Positions 12,533 to 23,461 are shown, numbered from the stretch's first letter. The stretch is DNA of 64,000 nucleotides from Bryopsis sp. KO-2023 (GCA_030272585.1 BSYQ01000015.1:1240001-1304000); one strand, 5' to 3'. The notes: generated from the sequence alone by a model not told the origin. Numbers and translations are program-made.

Positions 12533-14045
12533 TGTGATATGGGCTGTGTCCGATCGTCGTCGACTTCAGCTTTTATCTGTGGGTTTGGGGTGACGTCGTT
12601 GCGCGTCGACGCATCTCATCCCCCATGACCAGATTTCCTTGGCTTGCAATCCCACTGTCGCGGCCCCCACATCCGAGAATATCTTACTTCGTGGTCTGCT
12701 CGTCTGCCATCGCGTTCTGCTTCTTACGTCTTCACGCGACTCTGGCATTGACTGGCATTTTCGCACAGGTCAGCCGTATTGGTAAGTGGTTATTGTGTTC
12801 AAGAATCGGTTCGCTGTTCATGGCTGCAGAATGGAGGGGCGCCAAGCGCACGTCAGGGAATCGGCCAGATCTCCGATTAGGACACCACGCGAGCCAGTGG
12901 TGTTGGTACAGTGAGAGAGAGAGTGACTGAAGGTGTTGCCTCTGGATGGCTGCAGCAGATTGCAGGGCTTGTGGTTGTGTGCTGAGATTGTTTGGGGTGC
13001 CCATGTGTGGACGAATCGCGATCAAAAAGAATCAAGGGAGGCGTCCCATGGTGCGCTGCAACACAAGAGGCTCCTGACAGAAAGAAGACGGAGGCCTCTG
13101 TGGTTCGTGGTTGGCTTCGTTTCCCCAAGGATTGGCCGGGCTCAGAACGCCACAATTTCTACCAACAGCCGACGGAAACGTCATAACCCCAGGGCGTTGA
13201 AAAGAAAACGTCGAGATGATATGAATTTGGTTTCGTTTTCCATTCCCTTATTGGGAAGTCTTATGGCTGCCCGTCGGTGGATTTCGCACACATTTCCCGC
13301 CAACTCTTCAACACTTCCTTCCTATTTGACCCCCCGAAATGAGGTCGGCCTCGCTTTCTCAGCTCGAAATCACGTAAATTCGTAGCGATAGTCGCGATTC
13401 GCTCGCACGTGGGCGAGTTGAGATGAGGATGAGCTCCGCGGTGGGGATGCTCTTACAAACAATAACAGGAACAACGATCTGTCAACCCCAGATTTGTCTG
13501 GTCCGCTTGCTACCTCAGAGAAAACCCCGCCGTCATGCACAACTGTTTCACCCCTCATCATTCCAGAATTGACTAATCCGCTCACTACCTCGAACATCAA
13601 GCTTTCACCTTCTGCACTGACGTCAGACTGACGTCATGAATCCGGCATGCTCTCGTTCAACAATGCTGATTTGTGGGCAGTCATCAGCTCATCTTCTTGA
13701 TGGACCCCCCCTTGATTGATTCTCTACAGTTCTTTTCACTCCTGGGAATGCCAGGACAGCATTCCCTTTCTCTGTGGGGGCTGGATTCACCTTCTCATGG
13801 TGACCATCCAGTTGAACACAAACAGATGGGTTTGCATCAAGTGCCAAAACATTGCCAAAGGCAATTGTGAAATTCTCAATTTTGCCCAGGTCTGGAACGA
13901 CACTGGATTGTTGTCACACGATGTTCATTGCTTGAACAGAAGGTTCAGATTTGTGACCTAACCAACTGGACATCAAAGCCATCAATTGAGACATGCATGT
14001 GCATGTCCATCCATGCTGACAGTCACTAGGAAAAAAGACCCACTT
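12533..14045. other. Intergenic stretch, no supported gene
   Basis: Several overlapping frames of 60-150 codons on both strands, none with a domain, signal peptide or convincing splice sites. The first part probably contains the promoter of the minus-strand secreted-protein gene. A GAGAGA run lies at about 12,912. Confidence 0.35.
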
Positions 14046-14465
14046 TCACACTCGCCTACACTCGCCTACACTCGTTCCAAACTCGCTGACCCAATGAACA
14101 CCGCTCCACACTCGTGGACACCATCGACAATTTCCAACCTTTGATGCAACTTTCATCCACACTCGTGCACACTCAGTGTACACTCGTGAACACCATCGAC
14201 ACTCAACTACACTTGATGTAACTTTCATCCACACTCGTGCACACTGAGTGCACACTACTGAAACCATCGACACTCAACAACACCTGGTGTAACTTTCATC
14301 CACACTCGTGCACACTCAGTGTACACTCGTGAACACCATCGACACTCAACTACACTTGATGTAACTTTCATCCACACTCGTGCACACTGAGTGCACACTA
14401 CTGAAACCATCGACACTCAAAAACACCTCATATTACTTTCATTCACACTTGTGCACACTCCTGAG
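14046..14465. repeat. Minisatellite of ~70-bp units arranged as 140-bp dimers (CACACTCGTGCACACT family)
   Basis: Units beginning AACTTTCATCCACACTCG recur at about 14,149, 14,219, 14,289, 14,359 and 14,432. Odd and even units differ: one type carries CAGTGTACACTCGTGAACACC, the other GAGTGCACACTACTGAAACC. The true repeat is therefore a 140-bp dimer. More decayed copies extend left to about 14,046. The GTGTACAC/GTGCACAC palindromic words are shared with the inverted repeats at 17.5 and 19.1 kb. Confidence 0.85.
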
Positions 14466-14870
14466 GCTGGAAGTCACAGTGACTCAGCTTCAGGGCAGGC
14501 CTGCCCTAGGGTACCTTGCACCGGTGCACAAGCCTACTTAAGTGGCTTGAGTTTTGAACTCAAAAATCACTCGTCACATAGGATGTCTTCGATAGGTGAG
14601 CACGTACAGGAGTCGAGGACTTGGTGTGATATCTCTTGATGGGAATTTTGGGTCGGTCACTTCTTCTGTTACTAGAATCCAAATTGGAAGTTGTGGTTTT
14701 TCAGGTGCGAGGGCAGCCACTGTCCGAGGACATAAGTGCGGCATCACATGGAACTCGGCCACACCGTCGCAGTCGGACCCATCCAGAAAATTGTGTCCCT
14801 TTTGCAACAATGGATATGGGAAATCTCGATGGCATGAACATACTCGCAAGTCGTCGGAATGTTTCACCCA
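14466..14870 (+). other. Possible exon with a C2H2/CCHC-like zinc motif
   Basis: After a plausible acceptor at about 14,703 (TTTTTCAG), one plus frame reads GHKCG..., then LCPFCNNGYGKSRWHEHTRK and SSECF, a Cys-x2-Cys plus His-x-His arrangement as in zinc-binding modules. No start codon, stop or second exon could be tied to it. It may be a gene relic. Confidence 0.25.
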
Positions 14871-15068
14871 CTCGTTTCCATGGAAACTTACTTGGAAACG
14901 CGATTCCATCACGCTTCCCTGGAAACGACACGTTTCCAAATTCGTATCCAGAGGGAAACAACACGTTGCCAAGTACGTTTCCAGGGAAACAACACGTTTC
15001 CAATTCATATCCAGGGAAACATCACCATCGCATCTTCGTCGTCGGAATGTTTGATGCCGTCGTTTCCG
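14871..15068. repeat. Cluster of GTTTCC...GGAAAC palindromes
   Basis: At least eight GTTTCC or GGAAAC words occur, several paired as palindromes such as GTTTCCATGGAAAC, GTTTCCAGGGAAAC (twice) and GTTTCCGTGGAAA. The spacing resembles RFX X-box sites. A segment containing TCGTCGGAATGTTT is present at both ends (about 14,850 and 15,035), showing local duplication. Confidence 0.6.
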
Positions 15069-16519
15069 TGGAAATACGACACCTTTCACTTCATGTTCGA
15101 CTGAACACGATTCCCAAAATTTTCAGCCCTCAAAGCATCGCGCGCAGTCCCTCGACTGGGTGGGTGCCGCAGTCTCGGCGGGTTCGATGGCGCCGCCGTT
15201 CTGAGGGACCCAAGCGCCCCAAGCAAAAATCGAGGACGACTTCGCCTGTCGGTTATTCAACAGTGTCGCGCTGGGCTTCGAGCCCATGGATCGGAAGGGG
15301 AGTGCATCAGGTTTCTCAGTGTGGAAAAAAGAAGGAAACTGATGAAGCAATGGTGAAAACAGAGAATATGCTATCATTCCATAGCAAGCCCGGTTGTGAT
15401 AAGGGAGTATGTGAGAGCCCAGTTCAGAAGCAGGCAAGTGAATACCAAAGCTTTCCTGTAGAGGAAAGGGGAGCCTGAAGGTGAAAGTGGGATCGTGCGG
15501 ACTGCGATCAAAACAGCAGATGAGGTAGATAAAATACTAAGAAGATTAGTTGTTGATGTTGCTACATGTCGTGCTCGTTTATTTATGTATGGGATATATT
15601 GATCTACAAATTTGAATTTTATTTTCCTTCTTTCTGCAACAACGTAAGTTTTCAGTGAAATAGCTGAAAGAAATAGGCACAATAGCTGACTTGCACAAGA
15701 TAATACCTGTTTTGAAGTGAATCAGTCCAGTCAATTGTTTCTTGATTGCAGCATGTTTTGGGATGACGGGGTGTACTACGCTTGATATCCTGGAAATATT
15801 GGTACTGTCATCTAATTCTTTATATGGGAGGGGAGTTTGTTGATTGAGAATTTATGAAGAATGTACATTCACCCATTCCTTTACTTTTTTCCAACTTGTT
15901 ACATCTACTAGTACCTTGGATTTTGTTTTCAGACCTGCCATGTATTATTATATCAAGAGCTCACACATTGCCTGTCAGGCAGGTGGAAGTCATGCGGCTA
16001 ACGAGGATTTCCTGCAAAGGAAATTCTCGAAAGGAAATTGCAGCAGCTGGTGGTGGAGTGCAGGAAACTGAGCCTTGCCGTTCAAACATCCCTTCCCATC
16101 TCAACGGTAACACCAGTTCCCCAATCTATTGGGTGAATCTGTTTTTTTCTTCTTCCCAAAATCGTTACATCAATCGTGTTCATCCTCTAAATCAATATCC
16201 CAGTAACTGCTGCACCGTTCAGTCCTGTGAATTCGCTAAGAATCCTAAACACCAATAACCCCACTTGAGATCCTTTTATCCAGCATATGCAAACTCTAGC
16301 CCACAACTGAACAACCTTTCCCATTGAACACCCAGCCAAATATTCGGACTAGTATCTTTTTCTTTCTCGTTCAATATTTCCAGAGTAATGTTCTTTTCCC
16401 TCCACTCCGTAACTTATTAAACTATAGCTCTTGAAGTGCATTTTCCCGCATTTTCCCTCATTAAAAAATATGTTTTAAAGCTCCTTCCACACGAAAGGAG
16501 TTGCATGAAAAATTATAAG
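15069..16519. other. No supported gene
   Basis: Mostly AT-rich from 15,480 on. Short frames exist, without domains. Upstream exons of the PDZ/Sel1 relic may lie here but none could be phased to it. Confidence 0.35.
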
Positions 16520-17062
16520 CTCCGTTACGTTGGCCGGAGATGCCTTGTTGGCTGTTGATGGTGTGCCCACATTAAAATTGACTCCCTATGAAGCTGGTGA
16601 GAAGCTGCAAGGCATTGCAGGTACTGAGGTGAGCTGGACTTCAAGGAACCCTCTTGAGTGAGGAATGAATGACGAGGAGTGAGGTGTAGCTGAATAACAT
16701 CGTTTTAATTCTCAGGTGGGTCTGACACTGAAAACTCGATCGGAGCCGCCCAGGGATGTTGTCTTGAAGAGGTACGATAGGAGTTTCGTATGTTGCTGCT
16801 CTTCTTATTCGGCGTTTGTACGTGAGTCCAAAAAAAAAAAAAAAAACAATTGTCAAAAAACAATTATCACTTTGTTTTTGTTTTTTTTCCCCTTTTTTTC
16901 CCCAGCCAAGCTGCGGAGGCGGAAGATGCAGGGGCGATGAGTCATTTGGGCCACATGTATGCGAATGGCCTGGGGGTCGAACAGAACAACAAGACTGCTT
17001 TGAAGTGGTTTGAGAAAGGTGCCGGGGAGGGGCACCCCAACGGTCATTATGGACTGGGCTAA
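16520..17062 (+). pseudogene. Relic of a PDZ domain-Sel1 repeat gene
   Basis: Three phased exons are visible: 16520-16628, 16716-16771 and 16906-17062. The first two encode the second half of a PDZ domain (GDALLAVDGVPTL..., AGEKLQGIAGTE, then VGLTLKTRSEPPRDVVLK), the peptide-binding fold of scaffold proteins. The third encodes a Sel1-like repeat (GAMSHLGHMYANGLGV..., NKTALKWFEKGA), a TPR-like protein-interaction unit. In that repeat a TAA follows HYGLG, yet the same frame continues with recognisable Sel1 sequence (MYLAGYGV, DLQKAL). No start exon or first PDZ half is found. Both points suggest a decayed or truncated host gene; a sequencing error at the stop cannot be excluded. Confidence 0.6.
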
Positions 17063-17479
17063 ATGTACCTCGCAGGCTACGGAGTCAAAAAAGATTTACA
17101 GAAAGCTCTCTGATGGGAAGAGCAGGGCTGAGGAAAGTGAGGAGGTGGAATCAAGAAGAGACTTGAGCAATCCTTATTGCGGGTTGCCTCTGAAGGCCAT
17201 TTGGGTATTATTCATTCGAATATGCAACTCGTAAGAGTTTTTGCAGATGGTGCATAGCTTTTTGAGAGAGTGTTTAGGGTGATGGTGGAGTTTTGGGAAG
17301 TGAGTTTTGGGTGGGATGGGACTGGGAGAGTGATTGCAACAGGGGATGATGGGAGGGAGAGGGATTGTAGTAACTCTTATGTAATGATTGTATATTTCAT
17401 TATGCGTGCATGGTTTTAAAATGGAATCTCTCATGCGTTATTGTCGTGTAATTGGGATCTACACGTCGGCCACATCAAT
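17063..17479. other. No gene; decayed Sel1 continuation then G/T-rich DNA
   Basis: About 60 bases continue Sel1-like sequence after the stop at 17,060. The remainder is G/T-rich without an open frame of interest. Confidence 0.4.
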
Positions 17480-19160
17480 GTCAACTCGAATGTACACTCG
17501 GGTGCACACTGGTGTCACACCAAGTGTACACTCGATGTCAACGAGTGTACACCAAGTCCGATCTACACTCGAGTGCACACCAGTGTCACACCAAGTGTCA
17601 CACCAAGTGTACACTAGAGTGTGTGACGCTCCGAAAACGCATTCGGCACAACTACTAATTCTTCATTCGCGCCGCGACTGAAGGTAGAGTCGTACTGAAC
17701 TACCGCAGAGTCTGTCTACGGCAACGGAGTCGGACTACGCCGACATTGAATGTCTTATCCAAAAAGCAAACTTGGTATCTAAACTGCGACGCACTGAAAC
17801 TATCGTCACCTAAGAAGTCGGCTAAGACCAGTCGCGCTAATAATCATCACCATCCGAGAGTCACAGTCTCGATTCCCCATAACAACGAAAAAGCCTAAGA
17901 CCAGGCATTTGAACGCAACACGAGTCAAAGTCGACGGAGACACCCGCTAAGAGGGCCTTGCTCCCGAGAGTGAGACAGAAAGTGGAGTCCCCTGGAGGGT
18001 GGTCGCTAAGAGACCATGGCCTAAGGGGACTCTGGAAACTGAGCTGGAGAAGGGAGAAACATAAAACACAAACACCAAAACACAAAACACAAAGGGGACA
18101 CTCAGAGGAGGGGAAAGACTCCTCTGAGTGGAAAACTCCTAAGGGAAGGGCAGCACCTTTCCCTTCTACTTTTACTTTCACCTAGACCCCTTCTCCTGAC
18201 TCTATAAAACTTTTCACTAACAGAAAACTTCCTATTTTGCATAAGGACACTCAGAGACACATGGATAATAGCAAGAGAATATTTTTACAGAAAGAGAAGG
18301 GATGGTGTATCCCATTTCAGAAGTGTACTTCAGAAAACCTTGGATAATGCTATCTTTAGCCAGAAGTACCTCGTCCGGTCGGGATTCCCGTTTAAGGTAA
18401 GTCGCGAAGCTTCCTTAAGTCCGTCACGATAAGAGAGTTCTCCTATAGATAGATGTCCGAGGTAAGAAGTAAACGAGGTAGTCACCGAGTTCTGTCTGTC
18501 CTTAATCAGAATTCTGTGGGATATTTATACTCGCGGCCGGTTCTAGCGCTAGCGCATGTGTGCTGGCCGCGAGTTCGGCGTCACGACAGGGGTCGACTAG
18601 CGACCCGACTGCCAGTCGTGCGTATCGCCTAAGAGATCGTTTTTCGTAGTGAGTTGTATCCGTTTCGCTGGAATCCATAGTGTTTTCGCTGGCTCCTTGT
18701 GTTCCCAGCCGCACGTTTCGTAGAAGTCATACCTCGGATGTCATAAAATGACAGTGCCGGCAGTAAGACTCCTAGTACTCTGCGCTAGCCATGGGTTGGC
18801 GTGCCAGCTATTCGATATCTTCCAGCGTATCAATATACAACTTTTCCTACGTCATCGACCTCGTCAGGAATTGAACCCGACGTACGAACCACCAGGTCTC
18901 ACATAGAGCAGCGTAAAATACGACTGTTTATCAGTGTGAGTTGGCAATTCCATTCTTCCGAATTATCATCGGAATAATCATTACATCTGGTGGCAGTACA
19001 TCTGCCATGTTCTTTCTAGCTCCGTCACAGAGTGCACACCAGTGTCACACCAGTGTGCACTCGAATGTACACTTGGTGTGACACCAGTGTGCACCCGAGT
19101 GTAGATCGGACTTGGTGTACACTCGTTGACATCGAGTGTACACTCGCTGGTTTTTTCCTA
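17480..19160. mobile_element. Segment bounded by ~130-bp inverted repeats of TGTACACT words (possible non-autonomous element)
   Basis: 17,485-17,620 and 19,025-19,150 are inverted copies of each other. For example ATCTACACTCGAGTGCACACC on the left matches the reverse complement of the right copy with few changes, and both contain the CGATGTCAACGAGTGTACACC word. The arms are themselves built of GTGTACAC/GTGCACAC palindromes. The ~1.4 kb between them has no coding frame. It holds a perfect 12-bp hairpin at 18,099-18,130 (CACTCAGAGGAG and its complement) and a TATAAAA at about 18,204. No clear target duplication was found, so the class is uncertain. Confidence 0.5.
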
Positions 19161-19906
19161 GTGAGTGAAAGTGTCCGAATAGCTTGTCTTAGAAATCCAA
19201 TCAACCAACAAATGTCCTTAAGTCTGCAAGGAAACGAAGCATTCTTGTTGGCACCTAAAGCACTAACTCCAATCAATTCCACTCCACCCAGCACATAATG
19301 AGTAATACACACCCTGTCATCCCCCAGAACTCCTCCCCAAGGCTGCACCTATTACCTAATGAGGCATTTTGGCACACCTTGACCGAGTGGATCGAAGGTC
19401 GACTGTGGGTCGCCTTTGCCACCAGCGATGCGGAATCAAGTCCCACTACCCGTTTTACCCACTTTTTAATTCGTTACAATATTGTTCGACAGTGTTTCCA
19501 CTGCAAATGCAGGGGCCAACAAAAAAAGGAACACATCCACATGCATAACCAAAGAATGACGTAAACAGTGGATGTAGAAAGTGACCCTCCTCGCCCTTAA
19601 AATCAATTCATTTATCAATGTACACATGTGTGACAATTCATATTCACATATGGTCCACTCCAGCATAAAATCAGCAGGGATGAAAAAACTGACACTGTCA
19701 AGAACGAAAGAGAGCATGCAGAATAGCACTATGATTTCCTTTGAGGTCAGCTTGCCAGCACAACCCCAGAGGTCTCTTCGCCATCCACAAAAAACTCCAG
19801 TGCACGCACAACCAATCCCCAACTCTACAAAATGAACAGAACAAGAACATCCAGTCACAGCCCCCTTGGAATTCCCTCGCTCAACACATTGAGCTCGTTC
19901 AATATT
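19161..19906. other. No gene; left flank of the CACTA element
   Basis: A 177-codon minus-strand frame overlaps this stretch but crosses the transposon boundary at 19,907, so it is not a natural gene. Nothing else is recognised. Confidence 0.45.
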
Positions 19907-19997
19907 CACTATAGGAAGACCCGCTCTGTGCGGCGTTATCCGAATCCCGGTGGAGGGTCGTCCAGTGTGAAAGTCGCGAAAAAGAACTTGAAACTCC

Positions 19998-20043
19998 ACA
20001 GGAACGGTTGGTTATACCTGGGTTCGACTCCCAGGCGTTCCCT
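19998..20043 (+). other. tRNA-like minimal hairpin with a perfect B box
   Basis: GGAACG (20,001-20,006) can pair with CGTTCC (20,036-20,041). Between them lies a perfect 6-bp hairpin CCTGGG-TTCGACT-CCCAGG whose loop and stem match a tRNA T arm, and GGTTCGACTCC is an exact B-box consensus. There is no D arm or anticodon arm, so this is not a tRNA gene. It may be a tRNA relic captured near the transposon end. Confidence 0.4.
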
Positions 20044-20117
20044 TTCCCATCTGGGGCCGAGAAAGTATGGTCGCCGACAAAGTCGTCGTCGACCCTTGCC
20101 TGGTTGGAAAAGCAGAG

Positions 20118-20200
20118 CCGCACAGGGAGCTGCGCGGGGGCGTCATGCCGCACAGGGAGCTGCGCGGGGGCGTCATGTCGCACACCGCCCTGTGCGATGT
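20118..20200. repeat. Short direct repeat with GCACAGGGAGCTGCGCGGGG
   Basis: Two and a half copies of a ~32-base unit containing the CTGTGCGG/CGCACAGG subterminal word of the CACTA element. Confidence 0.7.
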
Positions 20201-20379
20201 CACCATAGGGGAAATTCATTTAAAACAACGCACACACACAAGTGCCCCAGTCCCCGAATCCCAAATAGCCCAATTGTTTATCAAAACCAGGTCCCAGTGA
20301 ACCCATAAAATCGACAGAAAACACCCATAATCCCGCGCGTACCCCGCACAGAAATGCAACCACCCCGCACAGTCTCCCA

Positions 20380-20985
20380 CCACCTCGCGTACCCCGCACA
20401 GAAAAACAGACCCACGCACAGGCATTCACCACCTCGCGCACCACAGAAAACGAACTACACGCGCAGGCACCCACCACCTCGCGCCCCCCGCACAGAAACC
20501 AAAAAAAAACCGCGCACAGGCATTCACCACCTCGCGCACCCCGCACAAAAAACGAACTACACGCGCAGGCACCCACCACCTCGCGCACCCCGCACAGAAA
20601 ACAAAAAAAAAACCGCGCACAGGCATTCACCACCTCGCGCACCCCGCACAAAAAACGAACTACACGCGCAGGCACCCACCACCTCGCGCACCCCGCACAG
20701 AAAACAAAAAAAAAACCGCGCACAGGCATTCACCACCTCGCGCACCCCGCACAAAAAACGAACTACACGCGCAGGCACCCACCACCTCGCGCACCCCGCA
20801 CAGAAAACAAAAAAAAAACCGCGCACAGGCATTCACCACCTCGCGCACCCCGCACAAAAAACGAACTACACGCGCAGGCACCCACCACCTCGCGCACCCC
20901 GCACAGAAACAAAACAAAACCCACACACAGGCATTCACCACCTTGCGTACCCCGCACAGAAAAACAAAACACGCGCACAGAAACT
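20380..20985. repeat. Left subterminal array of ~103-bp units (CACTA element)
   Basis: The word CGCGCACAGGCATTCACCAC recurs at about 20,511, 20,614, 20,717 and 20,820, a 103-bp period, with diverged copies at each side. Each unit carries several CCGCACA or CGCGCACC words alternating with A runs. Long frames on both strands are a by-product of the repeat. Confidence 0.9.
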
Positions 20986-21024
20986 CGTGAACAGCGCACC
21001 GACACTGAAACCCTCCGCACACAG

Positions 21025-21300
21025 CTATTTCTTGTTACGAGAGGAACGACGTTTTGGGGACGGCGAGCGTTCGCCCTCGGCCGACTTCTTCTTTTTCGTC
21101 CGCGTTTGTTTCCCTCCTTTGTAGATCTCCGACCTCCCCCTCTTCGTCTTTGTGGTGTCTTCATCCACTGTCTCGGTGAGGTTTGGGTCGTAGTCAGGCT
21201 GTGCGGCGTCGGTGGGTGGAGGTGCGGTGTCGTGAGAGCCCTGTGCGGGGTCCGGCTGTCCCTCCAGGGCGGCGGTCGACAGAACCCGCCCGACCCCCAA
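21025..21300 (-). CDS. Basic, NLS-like C-terminal coding piece inside the CACTA element
   Basis: A 91-codon minus-strand frame whose last third is strongly basic (KTKRGRSEIYKGG, RTKKKKSAEGE, SPKRRSSRNKK), resembling a nuclear-targeting tail, preceded by an acidic/proline part. It could be the end of a transposon protein or of a captured gene. It also contains subterminal CTGTGCGG words. No upstream exon was tied to it. Confidence 0.3.
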   Translation of the reverse strand: MGVGRVLSTAALEGQPDPAQGSHDTAPPPTDAAQPDYDPNLTETVDEDTTKTKRGRSEIYKGGKQTRTKKKKSAEGERSPSPKRRSSRNKK

Positions 21301-21346
21301 CAGCAGTCATCGCAACTACTCGCAATTACGGGAGCGCAACAGACAG

Positions 21347-22423
21347 AAATTTAGTGGTTTTTCGAGCAAGAGCCGCCGTCTAAGGACCTGGTCGCAAACC
21401 TTGCCCCGTCACGTCGCCAATATAGCTGGAGGAAACCCAAACAATCCAAAGCCAGTGCTGTCAGCATTAGGGCCCTCGCGATCACTTTCGCGACCGCTCG
21501 AGAAAGGTCCAGCCGTCGAGAGACCCGGGCCGTTGACAGGGTGGCATGGAAAAGCGGAGATCCAGAAACAATGTTGTATTTTCGAGACCTCGAAACCCGT
21601 TTCTGCAGGGAAGCAACGAAGCACGAAGCTGTCCGAACAAACGGGGGGCGTACGCGATGGGGGTTTGGTGAAGAAACCGACGGGCTGGGGGCAAGACCGA
21701 GGAAGGTGCACCTCGTGGTGCAGTTCATTGAGATGTACGAGGCTGAAAACAGTGTTAAGGAGCGTGAAAGCAGGTTGAGAATAGTTAAAGTATTGAGTTG
21801 TGTCCAGGAAACCCCCAGAAAATGAAAAGAAATTGTGGAAATGGATGGTGGGTTGTAACTTGATTTTTGTGGAGGTGTTTTGTGGCTGATACAGGTGGTT
21901 TACTCTTTTTTGAAAGCCAGGCAAGCTCATGGGTCCAGTTGTGTTTTGTGAAGTTAGGGTCAGGATGTTTTGTTGGGGATATGTGTGTGTCATTTTTGCT
22001 CCTGATTGCATGGAGATCCTTGTCTGTGCAGGTGCTGAAACGGTCCAAGAGGCACTGAAGGAAATGAAGACATGCAGAACTGAGGTCGACTCTTTGGGAT
22101 CTCAGCTTGCTGCCATGGAGTCAGGAAATGCCAATGAGGTATGCATGGGATCATAATTTGCTGCAAGGTTTTTATTCAGATATGCTGCAAGATCATTCCC
22201 AACCCACCCCTCAGATGAACCACAACAATAGGACATCGAACATTCAATTTGATGCATATGTGTTCACGCTATTGAATGTATTGTGTTTCCACAGGCAATA
22301 CCACCAGAAGACATACGTATGGTTATGGAAGGTTTGCCTGGTTCTCCTGAGTACGTTGGGGAGTTGAGAGACAAAAAGAGAGAGAGAGAAGGAGGTTCCA
22401 TGAAGGATGCCATCAAGACATGA
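21347..22423 (+). CDS. Spliceable coiled-coil gene piece carried inside the CACTA element
   Basis: Exon 22,032-22,138 (after CTGTGCAG, before GTATGC) encodes a heptad-rich segment beginning AETVQEALKEMKTCRTEVDS. Exon 22,295-22,423 (after TTTCCACAG) continues in the same phase with AIPPEDIRMVMEGLPGSPEY and ends KDAIKT then TGA. Upstream, an open stretch from about 21,357 to 21,751 (…KVHLVVQFIEMYEAEN) has a possible donor at 21,752 in the phase needed. Intact splice signals and phase inside a transposon suggest a captured host gene fragment, though a transposon-borne protein is possible. No family was recognised. Confidence 0.45.
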
Positions 22424-22666
22424 TTCCAAACACAAAGGACCATGTTACCATCCTACAGAAACTATTCTAGACTTTGGGAGATTCTACAACAGTTTGTGTA
22501 TGTTTTTAGAAGCTCCAAGGACAATGGAAATTAGAGGGGCTCATTGGGTTTTTATTCAACAAACTTGACACAACCTAGTGGACATAAATTGTAGTTATGA
22601 ATGCTGATGTAAAACAAATGATTTCACACAAAAACCATCCCTGTACACGGTAGCATCACCCCCTTA

Positions 22667-22980
22667 TGTGCAGCCTTCATTCACCCCCGCACGGGCCTGT
22701 ACCCGTTTTGGCCCATTCTGTGCGGCCTTCATCCACCCCCGCACGGGCCTGTACCCGTTTTGGCCCATTCTGTGCGGCCTTCATCCACCCCCGCACGGGC
22801 CTGTACCCGTTTTGGCCCATTCTGTGCGGCCTTCATTCACCCCCGCACGGGCCTGTACCCGTTTTGGCCCATTCTGTGCGGCCTTCATCCACCCCCGCAC
22901 GGGCCTGTACCCGTTTTGGCCCATTCTGTGCGGCCTTCATTCACCCCCGCACGGGCCTGCACCCGTTTTGGCCCATTCTG
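22667..22980. repeat. Six 52-bp units of the right subterminal region
   Basis: TGTGCGGCCTTCATCCACCC recurs every 52 bases (22,719, 22,771 and so on) with almost no divergence. Each unit carries one CTGTGCGG and one CCCGCACGGG word. The low divergence implies recent amplification. Confidence 0.9.
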
Positions 22981-23461
22981 TGCGGCGTTATCCAACATCC
23001 CCGCGCAGACCCCTGTTCACCACGCACAAACTGAAAAAAGACACGTACCTGTTTTGGCCCGTTTTGTGCGGCACTTTTTCATCCCCGCACAGCCGCTGAC
23101 GACTTTGCCACATTCGAACCCCGCACAGGAAAACAAAAACCCCGCACAGTGTGCGGCTCTTTAGTTCCTGAAACCCCCCGCAGAGGAGAACCCCGCACAC
23201 ACAAATGTAACCCCGCACAGTGTGCGGGGTTTAGGATCCTGAAGACCCCGCACAGGAGAACCCCGCACAGACAAATATAACCCCGCACACTGTGCGGGGT
23301 TTTTGTTTTCCTGTGCGGAGTTCGAATGTGGCAAAGTCGTCAGCGGCTGTGCGGGGATGAAAAAGTGCCGCACAAAACGGGCCAAAACAGGTACGTGTCT
23401 TTTTTCAGTTTGTGCGTGGTGAACAGGGGTCTGCGCGGGGATGTTGGATAACGCCGCACAG
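22978..23461. repeat. Large near-perfect inverted repeat at the CACTA right end
   Basis: 22,978-23,156 and 23,283-23,461 are reverse complements over about 179 bases with very few mismatches, separated by about 126 bases. The left arm begins with the same GCGGCGTTATCC word as the terminal inverted repeat. The transposon end thus seems to have been copied in inverted orientation. The loop holds further CCCCGCACAG palindromes. Confidence 0.9.

Noticed and set aside
12933-13385. 150-codon plus-strand frame
   Set aside because: No domain, no signal peptide, basic low-information sequence, and overlapping frames of equal quality on the other strand.
18800-19020. LTR-like end with TGGTGGCAGTAC as a primer site
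   Set aside because: No paired LTR, no coding remnants and no clear primer-tRNA match, so the inverted-repeat description was preferred.
19466-19999. 177-codon minus-strand frame
   Set aside because: Crosses the exact left boundary of the CACTA insertion, so it cannot be an old gene, and shows no domain.
20220-21164. Long frames on both strands in the 103-bp repeats
   Set aside because: Open only because the repeat unit lacks stops; the peptides are repeats of the same low-complexity string.
22666-23164. Proline-rich frames in the 52-bp repeats
   Set aside because: Period effect of the subterminal repeat; three overlapping frames are open at once.
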